A stretch of DNA of 64,000 nt, taken from contig JBITNC010000001.1 in NCBI GenBank assembly GCA_050084985.1, forward strand, positions 144,336,001 to 144,400,000. The letters are read 5' to 3'. Position 1 is the stretch's first letter. Every line of letters begins with the position of its first letter. This DNA is from Nageia nagi (lineage: Eukaryota; Pinophyta). Below, piece after piece: positions 49,619 to 59,925 of the stretch. The notes under the pieces were generated by a model. It did no database searches, was not told where the DNA came from, and was given only the letters and a program-made list of their open reading frames with translations. Both the position numbers and the translations under genes were made by a program.

Positions 49619-50984
49619 ATTAAGAGGACTTTTGGTCCCTAAAATTTTAAAAACTATGGTAAAATTGAGGAACCTCATTTTCCATCAGGGCTCCTTGCCA
49701 AATTGGCCTCCACAAACTTGTTGTGTTGAATATCCATGGACACCATGGCTTAAAACCAATAAAACATTCATAAGAAAAATGATTCCCATATGGATATGGA
49801 TATGGCATTACCATTTTTCATACTATATTACTGGAGAGTTTTACCTCATTTCATCTTTTTGCATGTGCATGGTTACTCCCTCAGTATTCACAACACTTGG
49901 AAGCTTTAATCCTACACAAGCCAAGTTCTCATAAATAAAGAAGAATATTTGATCTCATGATATTGTTCAGGTTCTACAAAATTGTAGCATTGGTCTTTTC
50001 TTTATCTCTCCCTTGATCAAACCACCTAGGTGCTTGTTTGAGATACATCTTCCAACACCCTTCTTTAACATGACTATCCTTATCGTAATAAGAATAATGT
50101 CCTTTCTTTTTCTTATTCTCCTCCTTTGTAGAGGATGCAATAACTTTATCTTTTCCTTTAGTCTTGGATTGGTAGTCCTCTCGATCAAACCTTCCACTTT
50201 GCTCTAGATATTACGCTTGGACACATACTTCATCCAGATCTGTAGGCTTAAAAAGTAAAATGGTTTGATGAAGATAGCTATGAAGGCCTCTAATGTACTT
50301 AAATAAACATGCATTAGATTTCAAAGACTCACCAAGCAAGGTAGCTCTTTTCTTGAATTTAGTGGTATACTCTTGAATACTTTATCCTTTTGATTTCTTG
50401 AAATGGTAGCACTCCATGGTTTGATTTTGATGATGGCCAAGGGAGTAGAACTAATATTGAAGCAATTATTTGAATGCACTCCATATTGTTACTGGTGTTT
50501 GTCAAAACTTGTGATGAAATCCAAATAGTATTCCCACCAAACTAGAGCATGTCTCTCTTACTTTAGTGTAGCTATTTCAATTTTAGTTACATCACCTTCA
50601 ATCTTCTGGACTCAAAAATAGGCTTTCATTTTCTTAAACTATTGGTTAAACTTTTTAAGATCCATCTCTCCTCCAAATGATTTGATCTTGAATTTTACCT
50701 CTAGCTTCAAGGGCAATCTTTTCTCAATTTGAGAACTCTCTCCAATTATATTCTCTTTTCCTTTAGATCTATCATCTTGATTCTTTTGCAAATTTGCAAT
50801 AGTATAAACCAAGTTACTCAATATCTCCTTGATCATCTTGAGTCTTTTTGAAAAATCTCCTTACATAGTACTTGGATTCATTTCTACCATTCTAGCTTCT
50901 CTTTGTTGCCTCAACAAATTCTTGATTCAATCTTAGGATCCTCTTCAACAATCTCTCCTTCACCTTGTTTACTTTGGGATATAG
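49619..50984 (-). pseudogene. gag of the gag-only element, copy 2
   Basis: A minus-strand ATG at 50836 opens a 65-codon piece ending FGGEMDLKKFNQ. After a stop, the gag core continues to about 50450 with LVWWEYYLDF-like strings. A second open piece (50197-49967) has EGLIERTTNPRLKEKIK and CWKMYLKQAPR-like readings around a damaged zinc knuckle. Fusion of these pieces would match an ordinary Ty3/gypsy gag. Stops separate them, so no functional gag is made now. The stretch from 49960 to the polypurine tract has no recognisable protease or later domain. Confidence 0.75.
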
Positions 50985-51056
50985 TAATCATGCAAAATAA
51001 TTACAACCAAACAAAGCCTTGCAAAGATAGATTCAATAAATACCCATAAAAAAAAA

Positions 51057-51070
51057 TGCTCTAATACCTA
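51057..51070 (-). other. Primer-binding site of the gag-only element
   Basis: The minus strand reads TAGGTATTAGAGCA two bases after the end of the 5' LTR. This is close to the TGGTATCAGAGC-type site complementary to initiator-Met tRNA. It fixes the element's orientation and the LTR border. Confidence 0.75.
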
Positions 51071-51072
51071 TA

Positions 51073-52298
51073 TGATCCATAATATAATTTTTGTCTCAAT
51101 GGATTTATTTTAATTTTGCTTTTTTTATCTCATGTAGAAAAGATATTAATACCAAATATAGTATAAAAATAATTGTACAAAGGAAATAAAATACCACACA
51201 AGAATTTACCAAATAGCTCTCTTTATTTCTTGAAGTTATAGTACATCCCTTGAATGCTCTCACCATTTTCAACACTTAGTACTTTTTTCCACACATTTCA
51301 CACTCTCTTCTCCCATGGACTAGCGAAAATCTAGACTAAAAAATAATAATACTCACTATTCTTCCTTTTATAATTTTAAAGAAGCTAGGTTACAATTTTT
51401 AGTTTTAAAAAAATAATTGGAATCCTACCTTGTAGAGATAATTTTTGTTGTGGCCATCAACCAATCTTATCTCTTACTTAGCCTCCTCAAAGATAGTTAT
51501 AACAAATAACAACTATGATTATTTATCACCTTTGAAATAATACCAAACTCCTAAATATACCAAACTCTTACAAATCATTATAAATAATATAATTTACCAC
51601 ACTTGCAAATTTAAAAATAGCTAAAACAAATAAATATTATCTCCCCTCTTTTGTTTTAGGGAAATAATAACAACATTCTAAAAAATAGTCTAATATTAAT
51701 CAATACCTAAAAAATAATAAAATATCATATTAAACCCCAAATAGCATAAAATGAGTAGCTCTAATCTCCTTCTGCCACTTGGCAGTCTTTTGAATGGCAT
51801 TGAATGTGAAGGTTGGCGAGCTAAATGGCTCTATTGGTTGGGGGCTTCTATCAAAAAGATTTTACTCTCCTTTGCATGTGGGTTAGGTGGGGTCTTAACC
51901 CCCTTTGATTGACACTTTCACCTTTTCATTGGGTTCTCCTTCTCCCACATGATTGGATTGGTGGCTTCTTCTTTTATTTTAAAATGCTTCCCCTTTTACC
52001 TTGTACTCTACACAGTGATGATGTGGCATAGTTGACCTCCATTTGTCCATGCATTCTCCTCCTTGGATTACATATTTCCACCCATCTCATTAGGTTTCTA
52101 ATTTTTTATTTATTTTTTTAGCATTGGATTTTATTTTAATTTTGTAAATAAATACAAAAATATATCAAACTTCAAACCTTCACAATAGACAATCTAAGAT
52201 TTGATTTTTCAAGTTGGTAGAATTGACAAGTTCGATTGAAGAGATTTGCAATTTGGAATACTTATTTTTCTAAACTAAGATGATCAAATTTTGGATCA
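51073..52298 (-). mobile_element. 5' LTR of the gag-only element
   Basis: This 1,226-bp LTR has matched ends TGATCCA and TGGATCA. It abuts the PBS on one side and the TCAAC target duplication plus viral coding DNA on the other. Positions 51162-52298 are repeated at 52526-53656. Confidence 0.85.
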
Positions 52299-52518
52299 TC
52301 AACAAAGAATTATCCAAATGAAATATTGTTATCTATCATAGTATGATAAGTATTACATGGATTATACTTCATTAGCCTATTTTATAGGTCACCCTAATAA
52401 TACTTCTTATAAAAAGCATTTCTTTATGAGTCTTTCCAAATAGATAGGCCAGTATGTGATTGAACATACTCTCATGAATGATAAAATGGTTATTTATAAT
52501 GGAAAACAAGTGACTGAG
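52299..52518 (+). pseudogene. Endogenous caulimovirus coat-region fragment, first tandem copy
   Basis: Directly after the target duplication the viral reading resumes in the frame broken at 48428. It contains DYTSLAYFIGHPNN and KKHFFMSLSK, which resemble the caulimovirid coat-protein region. Two in-frame TAG stops are visible. This 220-bp piece is repeated at 53657-53876, where the virus continues. Confidence 0.75.
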
Positions 52519-52525
52519 AATTTAC

Positions 52526-53656
52526 TATAAAAATAATTGTACAAAGGAAATAAAATACCACACAAGAATTTACCAAATAGCTCTCTTTATTTCTTGAAGT
52601 TATAGTACATCCCTTGAATGCTCTCATCATTTTCAACACTTAGTACTTTTTTTCCACACATTTCACACTCTCTTATCCCATGGACTAGCAAAAATCTATA
52701 CTAAAAATACTCACTATTCTTCCTTTTATAATTTTAAAGAAGCTAGGTTACAATTTTTATTTTGAAAAAAATAATTGGAATCCTACCTTATAGAGATAAT
52801 TTTGGTTGTGGCCATCAACCAATCTTATCTCTTAATTAGCCTCCTCAAAGATAGTTATAACAAATAACAACTGTGATTATTTATCACCTTTGAAATAATA
52901 CCAAACTCCTAAATATACCAAACTCTTACAAATCATTATAAATAATATAATTTACCACACTTGCAAATTTAAAAATAGCTAAACCAAATAAATATTATCT
53001 CCCCTCTTTTGTTTTAGGGAAATAATAACAACATTCTAAAAAATAGTCTAATATTAATCAATACCTTAAAAATAATCAAATATCATATTAAACCCTAAAT
53101 AGAGTAAAATGGGTAGCTCCAATCTACTTCTGCCACTTGGCAGTCTTTTGAATGGCATTGAATGTGAAGGCTGGTGAGCTAGATGGCTCTATTGGTTGGG
53201 GGCTTCTAGCAAAAAGCTTTTACTCTTCTTTGCATGTGGGTTAGGTGGGGTCTTAACCCCCTTTGATCGACACTTTCACCTTTTCATTGGGTTCTCCTTC
53301 TCCCACATGATTGGATTGGTGGCTTCTTCTTTTCTTTTAAAATGCTTCCCCTTTTACCTTGTACTCTACACAATGATGATGTGGCATAGTTGACCTCCAT
53401 TTGTCCATGCATTCTCCTCCTTGGATTACATATTTCCACCCATCTCATTGGGTTTCTAATGTTTTATTTATTTTTTTAGCATTGGATTTTATTTTAATTT
53501 TGTAAATAAATACAAAAATATATCAAACTTCAAACCTTCACAATAGACAATCCAGGATTTGATTTTTCAAGTTGGTAGAATTGACAAGTTTGATTGAAGA
53601 GATTTGCAATTTGGAATACTTATTTTTCTAAACTAAGATGATCAAATTTTGGATCA
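52526..53656 (-). mobile_element. Extra truncated copy of the 5' LTR (tandem duplication)
   Basis: Positions 51162-52518 (most of the 5' LTR plus 220 bp of viral flank) recur at 52526-53876 in the same order. This LTR copy lacks its ~90 bp next to the PBS. It therefore arose by tandem duplication of a ~1.35-kb block and not by a second insertion. An 8-bp patch, GAATTTAC-like, lies at the joint. Confidence 0.85.
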
Positions 53657-54235
53657 TCAACAAAGAATTATCCAAATGAAATATTATGATCTATCATAGT
53701 ATGATAAGTATTACATGGATTATACTTCATTAGCCTATTTTATAGGCCACCCTAATAATACTTCTTATAAAAAGCATTTCCTTATGAGTCTTTCCAAATA
53801 GATAGGCTAGTATGTGATTGACCATACTCTCATGAATGATGAAAAGGTTATTATTAATGGCAAACAAGTGACTGAAGAAGCTACATGGAGAGAAATAAAT
53901 TAGCCTTTGAAAAATCCATTAGTGAGTTTTGTGTCAATCAAAGAGTCACTAAAGCAATCACAGCTTGTGATTTTGGCATTACACCTTCTATATGTCATAA
54001 ATAATTATTTTCTAATTATGGATGTAAGACCTAAAAAATTATAGAAAAAACCAAGAAAGTCATATGTAAAGAGGTATTATGTAAATAAGCCTAGCTAAAA
54101 GATAGCAAAATCCTATTCCTGTTATCCCAAAAAGAGATTTTCCAAAAGACCCATAAGTTCAAAAAGAAAGATCAAGGAGTTGTTGGAAAAACTTGTTTTA
54201 AATACGATGAGAAAGATCATTTTGCTTCAAGCTAG
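53657..54235 (+). pseudogene. Endogenous caulimovirus coat-protein region with damaged zinc knuckle
   Basis: The second copy of the coat fragment (53657-53876) runs on into sequence typical of the C-terminal part of caulimovirid coat proteins. It includes a VTKAITACDFGI-like stretch near 53950, then a strongly basic Lys/Arg tract. A zinc knuckle of the C-x2-C-x4-H-x4-C type is recognisable at 54194-54235. The first Cys and the His remain, but the second Cys is Tyr and the last position is a stop codon. Such knuckles bind the viral pregenomic RNA. Frameshifts are present throughout. Confidence 0.75.
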
Positions 54236-55030
54236 ACAAAGCCCAAAAAAAATAAATCAAAGCAATGATGCAAAGGATTAAAGAAATGAGAGGCAATTAG
54301 CCTACAAATTTTAATGAATGGGATTTGTATTCTAAGTATACTAAAGAAGAAGAAGTTTATGCAAAGTTAGATTCTAGTGAGTATACAATAGCCAGTGACT
54401 CTAATGAGTCCTATCAGTATGAATCTAAAATATAGTATGAATTAGCTTTAGATGATGAGTACCCTATTCACTATGGATATATGATGAGAAGGTCATATCT
54501 CATTGATCCAAAAGAAAATGCAAGACTTCCTTGGGATACTATTCAAAATCAAATCAGTTAGTGGGCTAGAGCTCCTCCCAATGAGTATGCCACAAAAATG
54601 TTTGAAGATCACATAAAGGAATTGAAGCTCCATGATAATCCTCCTCAACCAGTGAGAGGTACTCCTTTCCCATCATACATAGAGATCATGGAAGAAGCAT
54701 AGTTGAAGAACCTTACAATCCTGTAAGAAATTTAGAATCTCAAAAAGGAATTAAAGAGGATAGATAAGTTATAACAAAAATTAGATCAATTAGAAAAGGA
54801 AAAATCTAAGCTTTACTAGGAATTGCATCCAGGAACACATTAGAGCCAGGGACCATCCAAAGATCATAGTGAATCAAACCTAGATTCAAATTCTACTGAA
54901 GAAGATTAACCAAGTAGAATCTTGACTAAAGAACAAATTGAAGCAATTATTCCTAAGGATCCACTACCATCACCAGAAGAACTTGTAAATATTGAAATTT
55001 TAGAAGTTAAGCTTATGATAGCAAGCCTTA
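54236..55030 (+). pseudogene. Endogenous caulimovirus acidic linker between coat and protease
   Basis: A mostly single-frame acidic region has phrases such as YTKEEEVYAKLDSSEY, RRSYLIDPKENARLPWD and ILTKEQIEAIIPKDPLPSP. A Lys/Glu/Leu-rich part near 54700-54800 could form a coiled coil. Several TAG stops interrupt it. Position and composition fit the variable linker of caulimovirid polyproteins, but there is no defined domain. Confidence 0.6.
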
Positions 55031-55460
55031 AGGAAATCAAAGTAGATGTGTTTTCACTCCTATTTTAACCTAAGAGTTTACTGCATGCATAGATATTGGT
55101 GCCACTGCTAGTATTATTTATCCTCATATTGTTCATCCTAGATGTGTTATTCCTTACCTTGGTATGTTCAATTATATTGATGGTTCTATGGTCTCAACCA
55201 AAGGAAAAATTAAAAATTTGATATTTATTCTTAATGGAAAATATTTTTTCCATCATTTCTTAGTTTTAGATTCAGGGACTGGTATTATATTCGGATCTGA
55301 TTTCTTTTAGAAATATGTCCCTATATCTTTCAAAAAAATTACTTTCTAGATTACTCTAAAGAGATGGTATCTTAGAATGCCCATGTATTATGGTAAGCAA
55401 GAAAATTCAGATTTCATTCCTTAGAAAATTAGTAGAAAATAGGTTCTTAGTCCTAAGCCT
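55031..55460 (+). pseudogene. Endogenous caulimovirus aspartic protease, decayed
   Basis: The retropepsin active-site motif occurs at 55092-55103 as D-I-G-A, followed by TASIIYPHIV; DTGA is usual. A flap-like MVSTKGKIKNL and then IFGSDFF near 55285-55300 complete the fold pattern of caulimovirid proteases. The protease would cut the viral polyprotein. A TAG follows the second motif. Thr to Ile in the active site and the stops make it inactive. Confidence 0.8.
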
Positions 55461-55589
55461 AGAAAAAATAAGAATTACTAAATAGTATTAGATCCAAAAA
55501 AGAAAGAATGAAATCAATTAGCTTCAAGAATATTTAGTAAAGGATTATTGTTCAAAAGATCATCAAGATTTATGAAGCTAAGAGTATTA

Positions 55590-56270
55590 TGAAGTTAGTC
55601 TCCTTATGAAAGATGAAAAATGAAAGTACCTACAAAAGCTAACTATATTGCAATGTTTGTTGAAGATAAGAAAGTTGTGATAGAAGAAATAAAAGAACTC
55701 TTGAAGAAAAAATTGACCAGAAAATCTTATTCTAGTTGGGCTTGTTATCCATTTTATGTGAAAATACATTTTGAAATTGCCATAGGTAATAAATGACTAG
55801 CTTATGGTAACTTGGCATAAAAGAAGATCAGTACAAGATTGGCTTTGTGGTTCCAATCTTAGATAGACACTATGAGTGGAATGTCATACCATTTGGACTC
55901 AAAAATACTCCATCAGAGTTTCAAAAAAGAATAGATAGTATCTTATCAGAAAAAATATAAGACTTTGCTATCTAGTATATAGATGATATCCTTATTACTT
56001 CAAATTCTTTAGATGAGCATTTCAAACATTTAAAGATCTTTAAAGAATTAGTTGTTTCCCATGGGTTAGTCTTTTCTGTTAAAAAGATGATTTTGTTCCA
56101 AATTGATATTGAGTTCTTAGGGCATAAGATTAATAATGTCTCTATTCAATTATAACCTCATGTACTTTCTTTTGTACATAATTTTCTTGATAATATCATA
56201 GATAAAAAATAACTGCAAAGGTTTCTTGGTTGTAATTATGTCTCTCCATTTTATGAAAATTTTGCATTTC
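55590..56270 (+). pseudogene. Endogenous caulimovirus reverse transcriptase, decayed
   Basis: The N side near 55690-55760 has LTRKSYSSWACYPFYV. After a frame change, WNVIPFGLKNTPSEFQKR (~55880-55930) leads to the catalytic YIDD at 55976-55987, directly preceded by a TAG codon. Then come VFSVKKMILF and FLGHKI. The DKK-x-LQRFLGCNYVSPF signature near 56205-56255 favours Caulimoviridae over Ty3/gypsy, which typically has a different string there. RT would copy the pregenomic RNA into DNA. Part of the finger region appears deleted around 55770-55830. Several stops make it non-functional. Confidence 0.9.
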
Positions 56271-56830
56271 ATAGAAAGTTTCTTAATGTGAGACTATAAA
56301 AATATCCTCTAGCTTGGATTGAAAAATATACTACTACTGTAAGAAGAATTAAAGAAACATATGTTAATCTTCCACCAACATAGCCCCCAAATGGGTTCAT
56401 TCCAAAAGTGTTAGAAACTAATGCATCTAGTGAAGGATGGGATATCATGTTAAAATAATGATAATCATATGCAAGTGGTAAGGTTATCAAGTTTATCTTT
56501 GTTTATGCTTCAGGTTGCTAGAAAGGTGCATAGTTAAAGTATCATTATACCAAGCAAGAGATATTATCTTCCAATATGGGCATTAATAAATTTTAGTTAT
56601 ATCTTTATAATATCCCATTTGTTCTTAGATATGATTTCATTGACATGAAAGGATCTCTTGAAGGTAAACTCTTCTATGATTCTACTTAAGCACTTATGGT
56701 AAGGTTTCAGTTTTTCTTCTCCTGCTTTGATATTACATTTGAATACTATCAAGGTAGCAAAAATGTAGTTGATTTTTTATCCTGAGAAGCACTCCTTAGT
56801 TCCAAACTAGTTTCACAACAAGGATGTAAA
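56271..56830 (+). pseudogene. Endogenous caulimovirus RNase H, decayed
   Basis: The frame continues from RT with ETNASSEGWD near 56405-56440, the first acidic site (Asp altered to Asn). YHYTKQEILSSNMGINKF follows near 56540-56590, then FEYYQGSKNVVDFLS at ~56735-56785, the standard end of the caulimovirid RNase H domain. RNase H would remove RNA from the RNA-DNA hybrid. The altered first acidic residue and the stops rule out activity. Confidence 0.85.
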
Positions 56831-57720
56831 GTATTGTATATACATGCTTGTAATTTTTTGTATGAAGAAACATTTGTAAAATCACTTTTTCATGTGAATT
56901 CTATTGATAGTAGTCAAATTTGGTTTATAATAAATTAAGAAAATAATTTCAAAACATAAGAATGCTCTGCAACTCAATATTGGCTCATGGCAAATATGTT
57001 CATTACTATCACTAGACCTTACAAGAGATATGGAACAAATCTAGAGTATCCCTATCCTCCTTATCTCACAACTTTTATTTATGCTAAGGATAGAGTTCAT
57101 AAGTATATGTATTCTATTACATTATGTAGAGGAAAATATTTTATTAGATAATGAGGGTTAGATCATTTGATAAAATTATTCTAGAGATTTTGGGATCCAA
57201 GTGCAAATAATAGTGATCATATACCCTTTCATTTTTGTGATGTCAAACATAGAGTGTAGTTTCAAAATCCTTCTCCAAGCACTCTAGGGTTTCCATGTGA
57301 TCTTGATGAATCCACCACTGAGTATCAGCAGTGGTTAGTCACATGGATACCTTCAAGAATTACTTGGGATAATAATATTTGTTCTGGTGATGGTCTTGAT
57401 CATATATTCTCTCAAGAGGAGATTGTTAGATTCTTTGTTGAAAATCATATCCCTTGGAAAATCCATAGCAGTATTGAGTTCACTAGATCTTTCCATTAGC
57501 CATCACAAATTGATATTTATGCTAAAATAATTATCTGGTGGGATAATTCATTTTCCAAAAAATATTCATGATTGGTTTTATCATGGGGCCCATGTTCCAT
57601 CTTGGTCTGTTCCTAAGTTCCATCTTGCTTAATTTCATAATCACAAGTTCAGATGCCACCTATTTATGGCGGTAAATGAACATCATGGAGACCATACACA
57701 TGTCTAAGTCCTAACACTTG
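56831..57720 (+). pseudogene. C-terminal extension after viral RNase H, function unknown
   Basis: Coding character persists ~900 bp past the RNase H end, in frames joined by small shifts. Readings include GCKVLYIHACNFLYEETF, TRPYKRYGTNLEYPYPPYL, DESTTEYQQWLVTWIPSR, SQEEIVRFFVENHIPWKIH and HKFRCHLFMAVNEHHGDHTH. It is rich in Trp, His and aromatic residues. I do not recognise a domain. It could be a virus-specific C-terminal domain, a second decayed ORF, or host DNA. Stops are few in the best frame between 57230 and 57500. Confidence 0.5.
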
Positions 57721-58060
57721 GATCTTATCCCAGTAGTAGTAGTTTAGGTTCTCCTCCACCATCTCTTAACAATGATCTTGACATGCTCTCAGACTAATGG
57801 AAGACATTGTGGGCACATAACCCATGTGTTCATAATCCTATCTTATTATGATGTGATAAGATGGTGGATACCATAATAGCTTCCCAAAGATGCCATGCTT
57901 GTTGGCATTCACTTGTGGTATTTATTCACCATGTGGATAAAGTTACTTTATGTCACCTCCATCTAATATTACTCCTATGGAGTATCTTGAATGGTGAAGA
58001 TGTAGATCTAATATCAGTTAGATATACATGGTCCATTAGGTTATAAATAGAATAATGCTT
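57721..58060 (+). other. Probable end of the viral element; possible TATA string
   Basis: Coding character fades after 57720. A 61-codon open frame at 57861-58046 is not recognisable. GGTTATAAATAGAA at about 58038-58051 resembles a TATA box and could be the pregenomic promoter of the element, but there is no independent support. Confidence 0.3.
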
Positions 58061-59716
58061 GAGTCATTTGGCATTAAAGTTAGGAATATTTTAGAGTTAT
58101 AAAAGTATAGAACAGTATGAGGTCTAGCAGCATAGTAAGACCTACAAAACTAATGTTCATAGCATACTCTATACTTGCTTATAGGAGTGAAGTCCAAAGT
58201 CTTAACTAGCTAAGTCATTTATAGTGTGTCAAGATTCAAAACATTCTATTCTAAATGTGTCTATATATTTTGGCAAAATTTCAATAAATGGAAGCTTTTT
58301 ATGAAATCTTGGTCTATATTTATTTGTTCATGATATTGCATACTAAGAGTTTGCTAAAGAAGATATTTTCCCTTGATAGTGTGTAAGTAGGGAGAAGCCA
58401 TTAAGTTGATATTGGGAGTTGCTACCTTCAAAAATAGAGAAGTGTGCTTAGAATTGATATTAGGGAGCTAAAGTCAAGCCCAAACAAGGGAGTGATCCTT
58501 GATATTACTGATATATAGAATATTTAGTGAGAAATATTCTATATGGGATCAAATAAGTTATAAAACAATTATACATAATACCTTCATCTTATATTATTAT
58601 TGATTAATTATAAAATAATTATATGGGTGAATTTATGGAGGGTCTTACATTTATTATTGAACCATTAATTACAAGGGAAATAATTATGTCAAGGATGAGG
58701 AGATGGCATGTGGATGGTGTGAGGGAAGGATTAAATTGTATTTGACTAAAGGGGTTTTGAGAAAATATTTTCCTGCAAGATAGGATTTTATATTCAATGG
58801 AGGTTAGTGAGATGTTTGTTTAGGCCTTGTGTGTAAATATGGTTAAGATTATGGTAAAACAAGAATATGGGGGTAGTAGGACAAAGAGGAATGTGAGTGG
58901 TGGGTGGTATAGTAAGTTGAAGGGTAAGGGTGAGATAAGCATGATTTGATAATAATAGAGTATCAAATACACTATCTAATCAATGATATCTAAAGAGAAG
59001 AAAATAATAGCTAAAGTATAATCAAATGGATACTAGTTCCATCAACAATAGAGAAACAAGTAAAATGATTGGATTGATGGAATTGAGCAATCCCATTTAG
59101 GATGATTAAGTCATGCACTTAACCTAAATTGAAAAAGTATTTTTCATAAAGTTTGATAATTTTCCTAGCATCATCTAATTATCATTTTAGTCCTAAATCA
59201 TCTATATCAATCTCTAATTATCAAAGAGGAACTAAAGATATATCATGTATGTGACATTGGGATATGTATGTTATATATTGAAGTACCCTAATAGCATGAT
59301 AACATGCAAGAGCGAAAAATTGGATATCTTAAGATAAAGATATAGGTAGTGTGAGTCACCATCATCTACAATAAAATGCAATGAATAAGCAAGTGGAAAG
59401 TAATATATAACAATGTAAATATGTTGAGTTTTTTACTTCCTAATAGGAAATATCCATATATACTTGACATGAAGGTTTGAGCATTCTAAATAAATATACA
59501 AATTCAAGAGTTCATGGTATAGGAAAGCAACACCTTTATATCCTTTAATACCTTGGTAGGTCTTTGGTCTATATGCAAAAGGATAAAAATAACTTGTATA
59601 AGATGGTAATGATTTTAGTTGTGTTTATGTAAAACTAGTAGTTAGATCATTAGCCAAAATGATAATGGCATTAAGCCTATTGGTAAATTCTTTCAAAACT
59701 AATGCTAATTTCATAC
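58061..59716. other. Unassigned AT-rich region
   Basis: No gene or repeat was recognised. The first few hundred bases may still be viral non-coding DNA; an AATAAA lies near 58284. Confidence 0.4.
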
Positions 59717-59925
59717 AACATTAAGGGCCTTAATGAACCTAATATGAAAAGGTTTGTACCCAACCATTTGGAAGATTAGAATATAGACATTATGATGGTT
59801 GTTGATACCAAAATATCTGTAAGAAAAATAATTGAAATTCAATATAGATTCTAGATAAGAGGTAATTTCTTATGGAATGAATCTATAGGAAATTTGATAT
59901 GATTGGGGATATTGTGAAACTTCAT
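59717..59925 (+). pseudogene. LINE endonuclease N-terminal fragment, decayed
   Basis: The plus strand reads NIKGLNEPNMKRFVPNHLED, a stop, NIDIMMVVDTKISVRK and, after a frame change, RGNFLWNESIGN near 59860-59895. This order is that of the apurinic-type endonuclease at the start of plant LINE ORF2 (N-x-RG-L, D-I-x(2)-x-x-ET-K, then the W-x(2)-S-x-G-x-SGG region). The catalytic Glu is Asp here. Downstream domains such as RT were not found. The match is short, so this is tentative. Confidence 0.5.

Larger units (their letters stand above)
48429..52298 (-). mobile_element. Complete gag-only LTR retrotransposon inserted in the virus
   Basis: On the minus strand this 3.87-kb element has, in order: 5' LTR (52298-51073), PBS (51070-51057), leader, gag (about 50900-50000), spacer, polypurine tract (49618-49610) and 3' LTR (49609-48429). 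The outer LTR ends are TGATCC-type. Target duplications are TTAAC at 48424-48428 (TCAAC in copy 1) and TCAAC at 52299-52303. No pol domains fit in the ~430 bp between the zinc knuckle and the polypurine tract. The element resembles the TR-GAG class of non-autonomous plant elements, which would rely on another element's enzymes. The two LTRs differ at many sites and by an indel of ~40 bp, so the insertion is old. Confidence 0.85.

Noticed and set aside
52526-53656. A second independent LTR element insertion
   Set aside because: The LTR copy is flanked by the same viral 220 bp as its neighbour and is truncated at the duplication joint, so tandem duplication explains it.
53657-57720. Reading the protease-RT region as an ordinary Ty3/gypsy element
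   Set aside because: The DKK-x-LQRFLG string after RT, the RNase H end SKNVVDFLS, the basic coat-like part before the knuckle, and the absence of an integrase after RNase H all favour Caulimoviridae.
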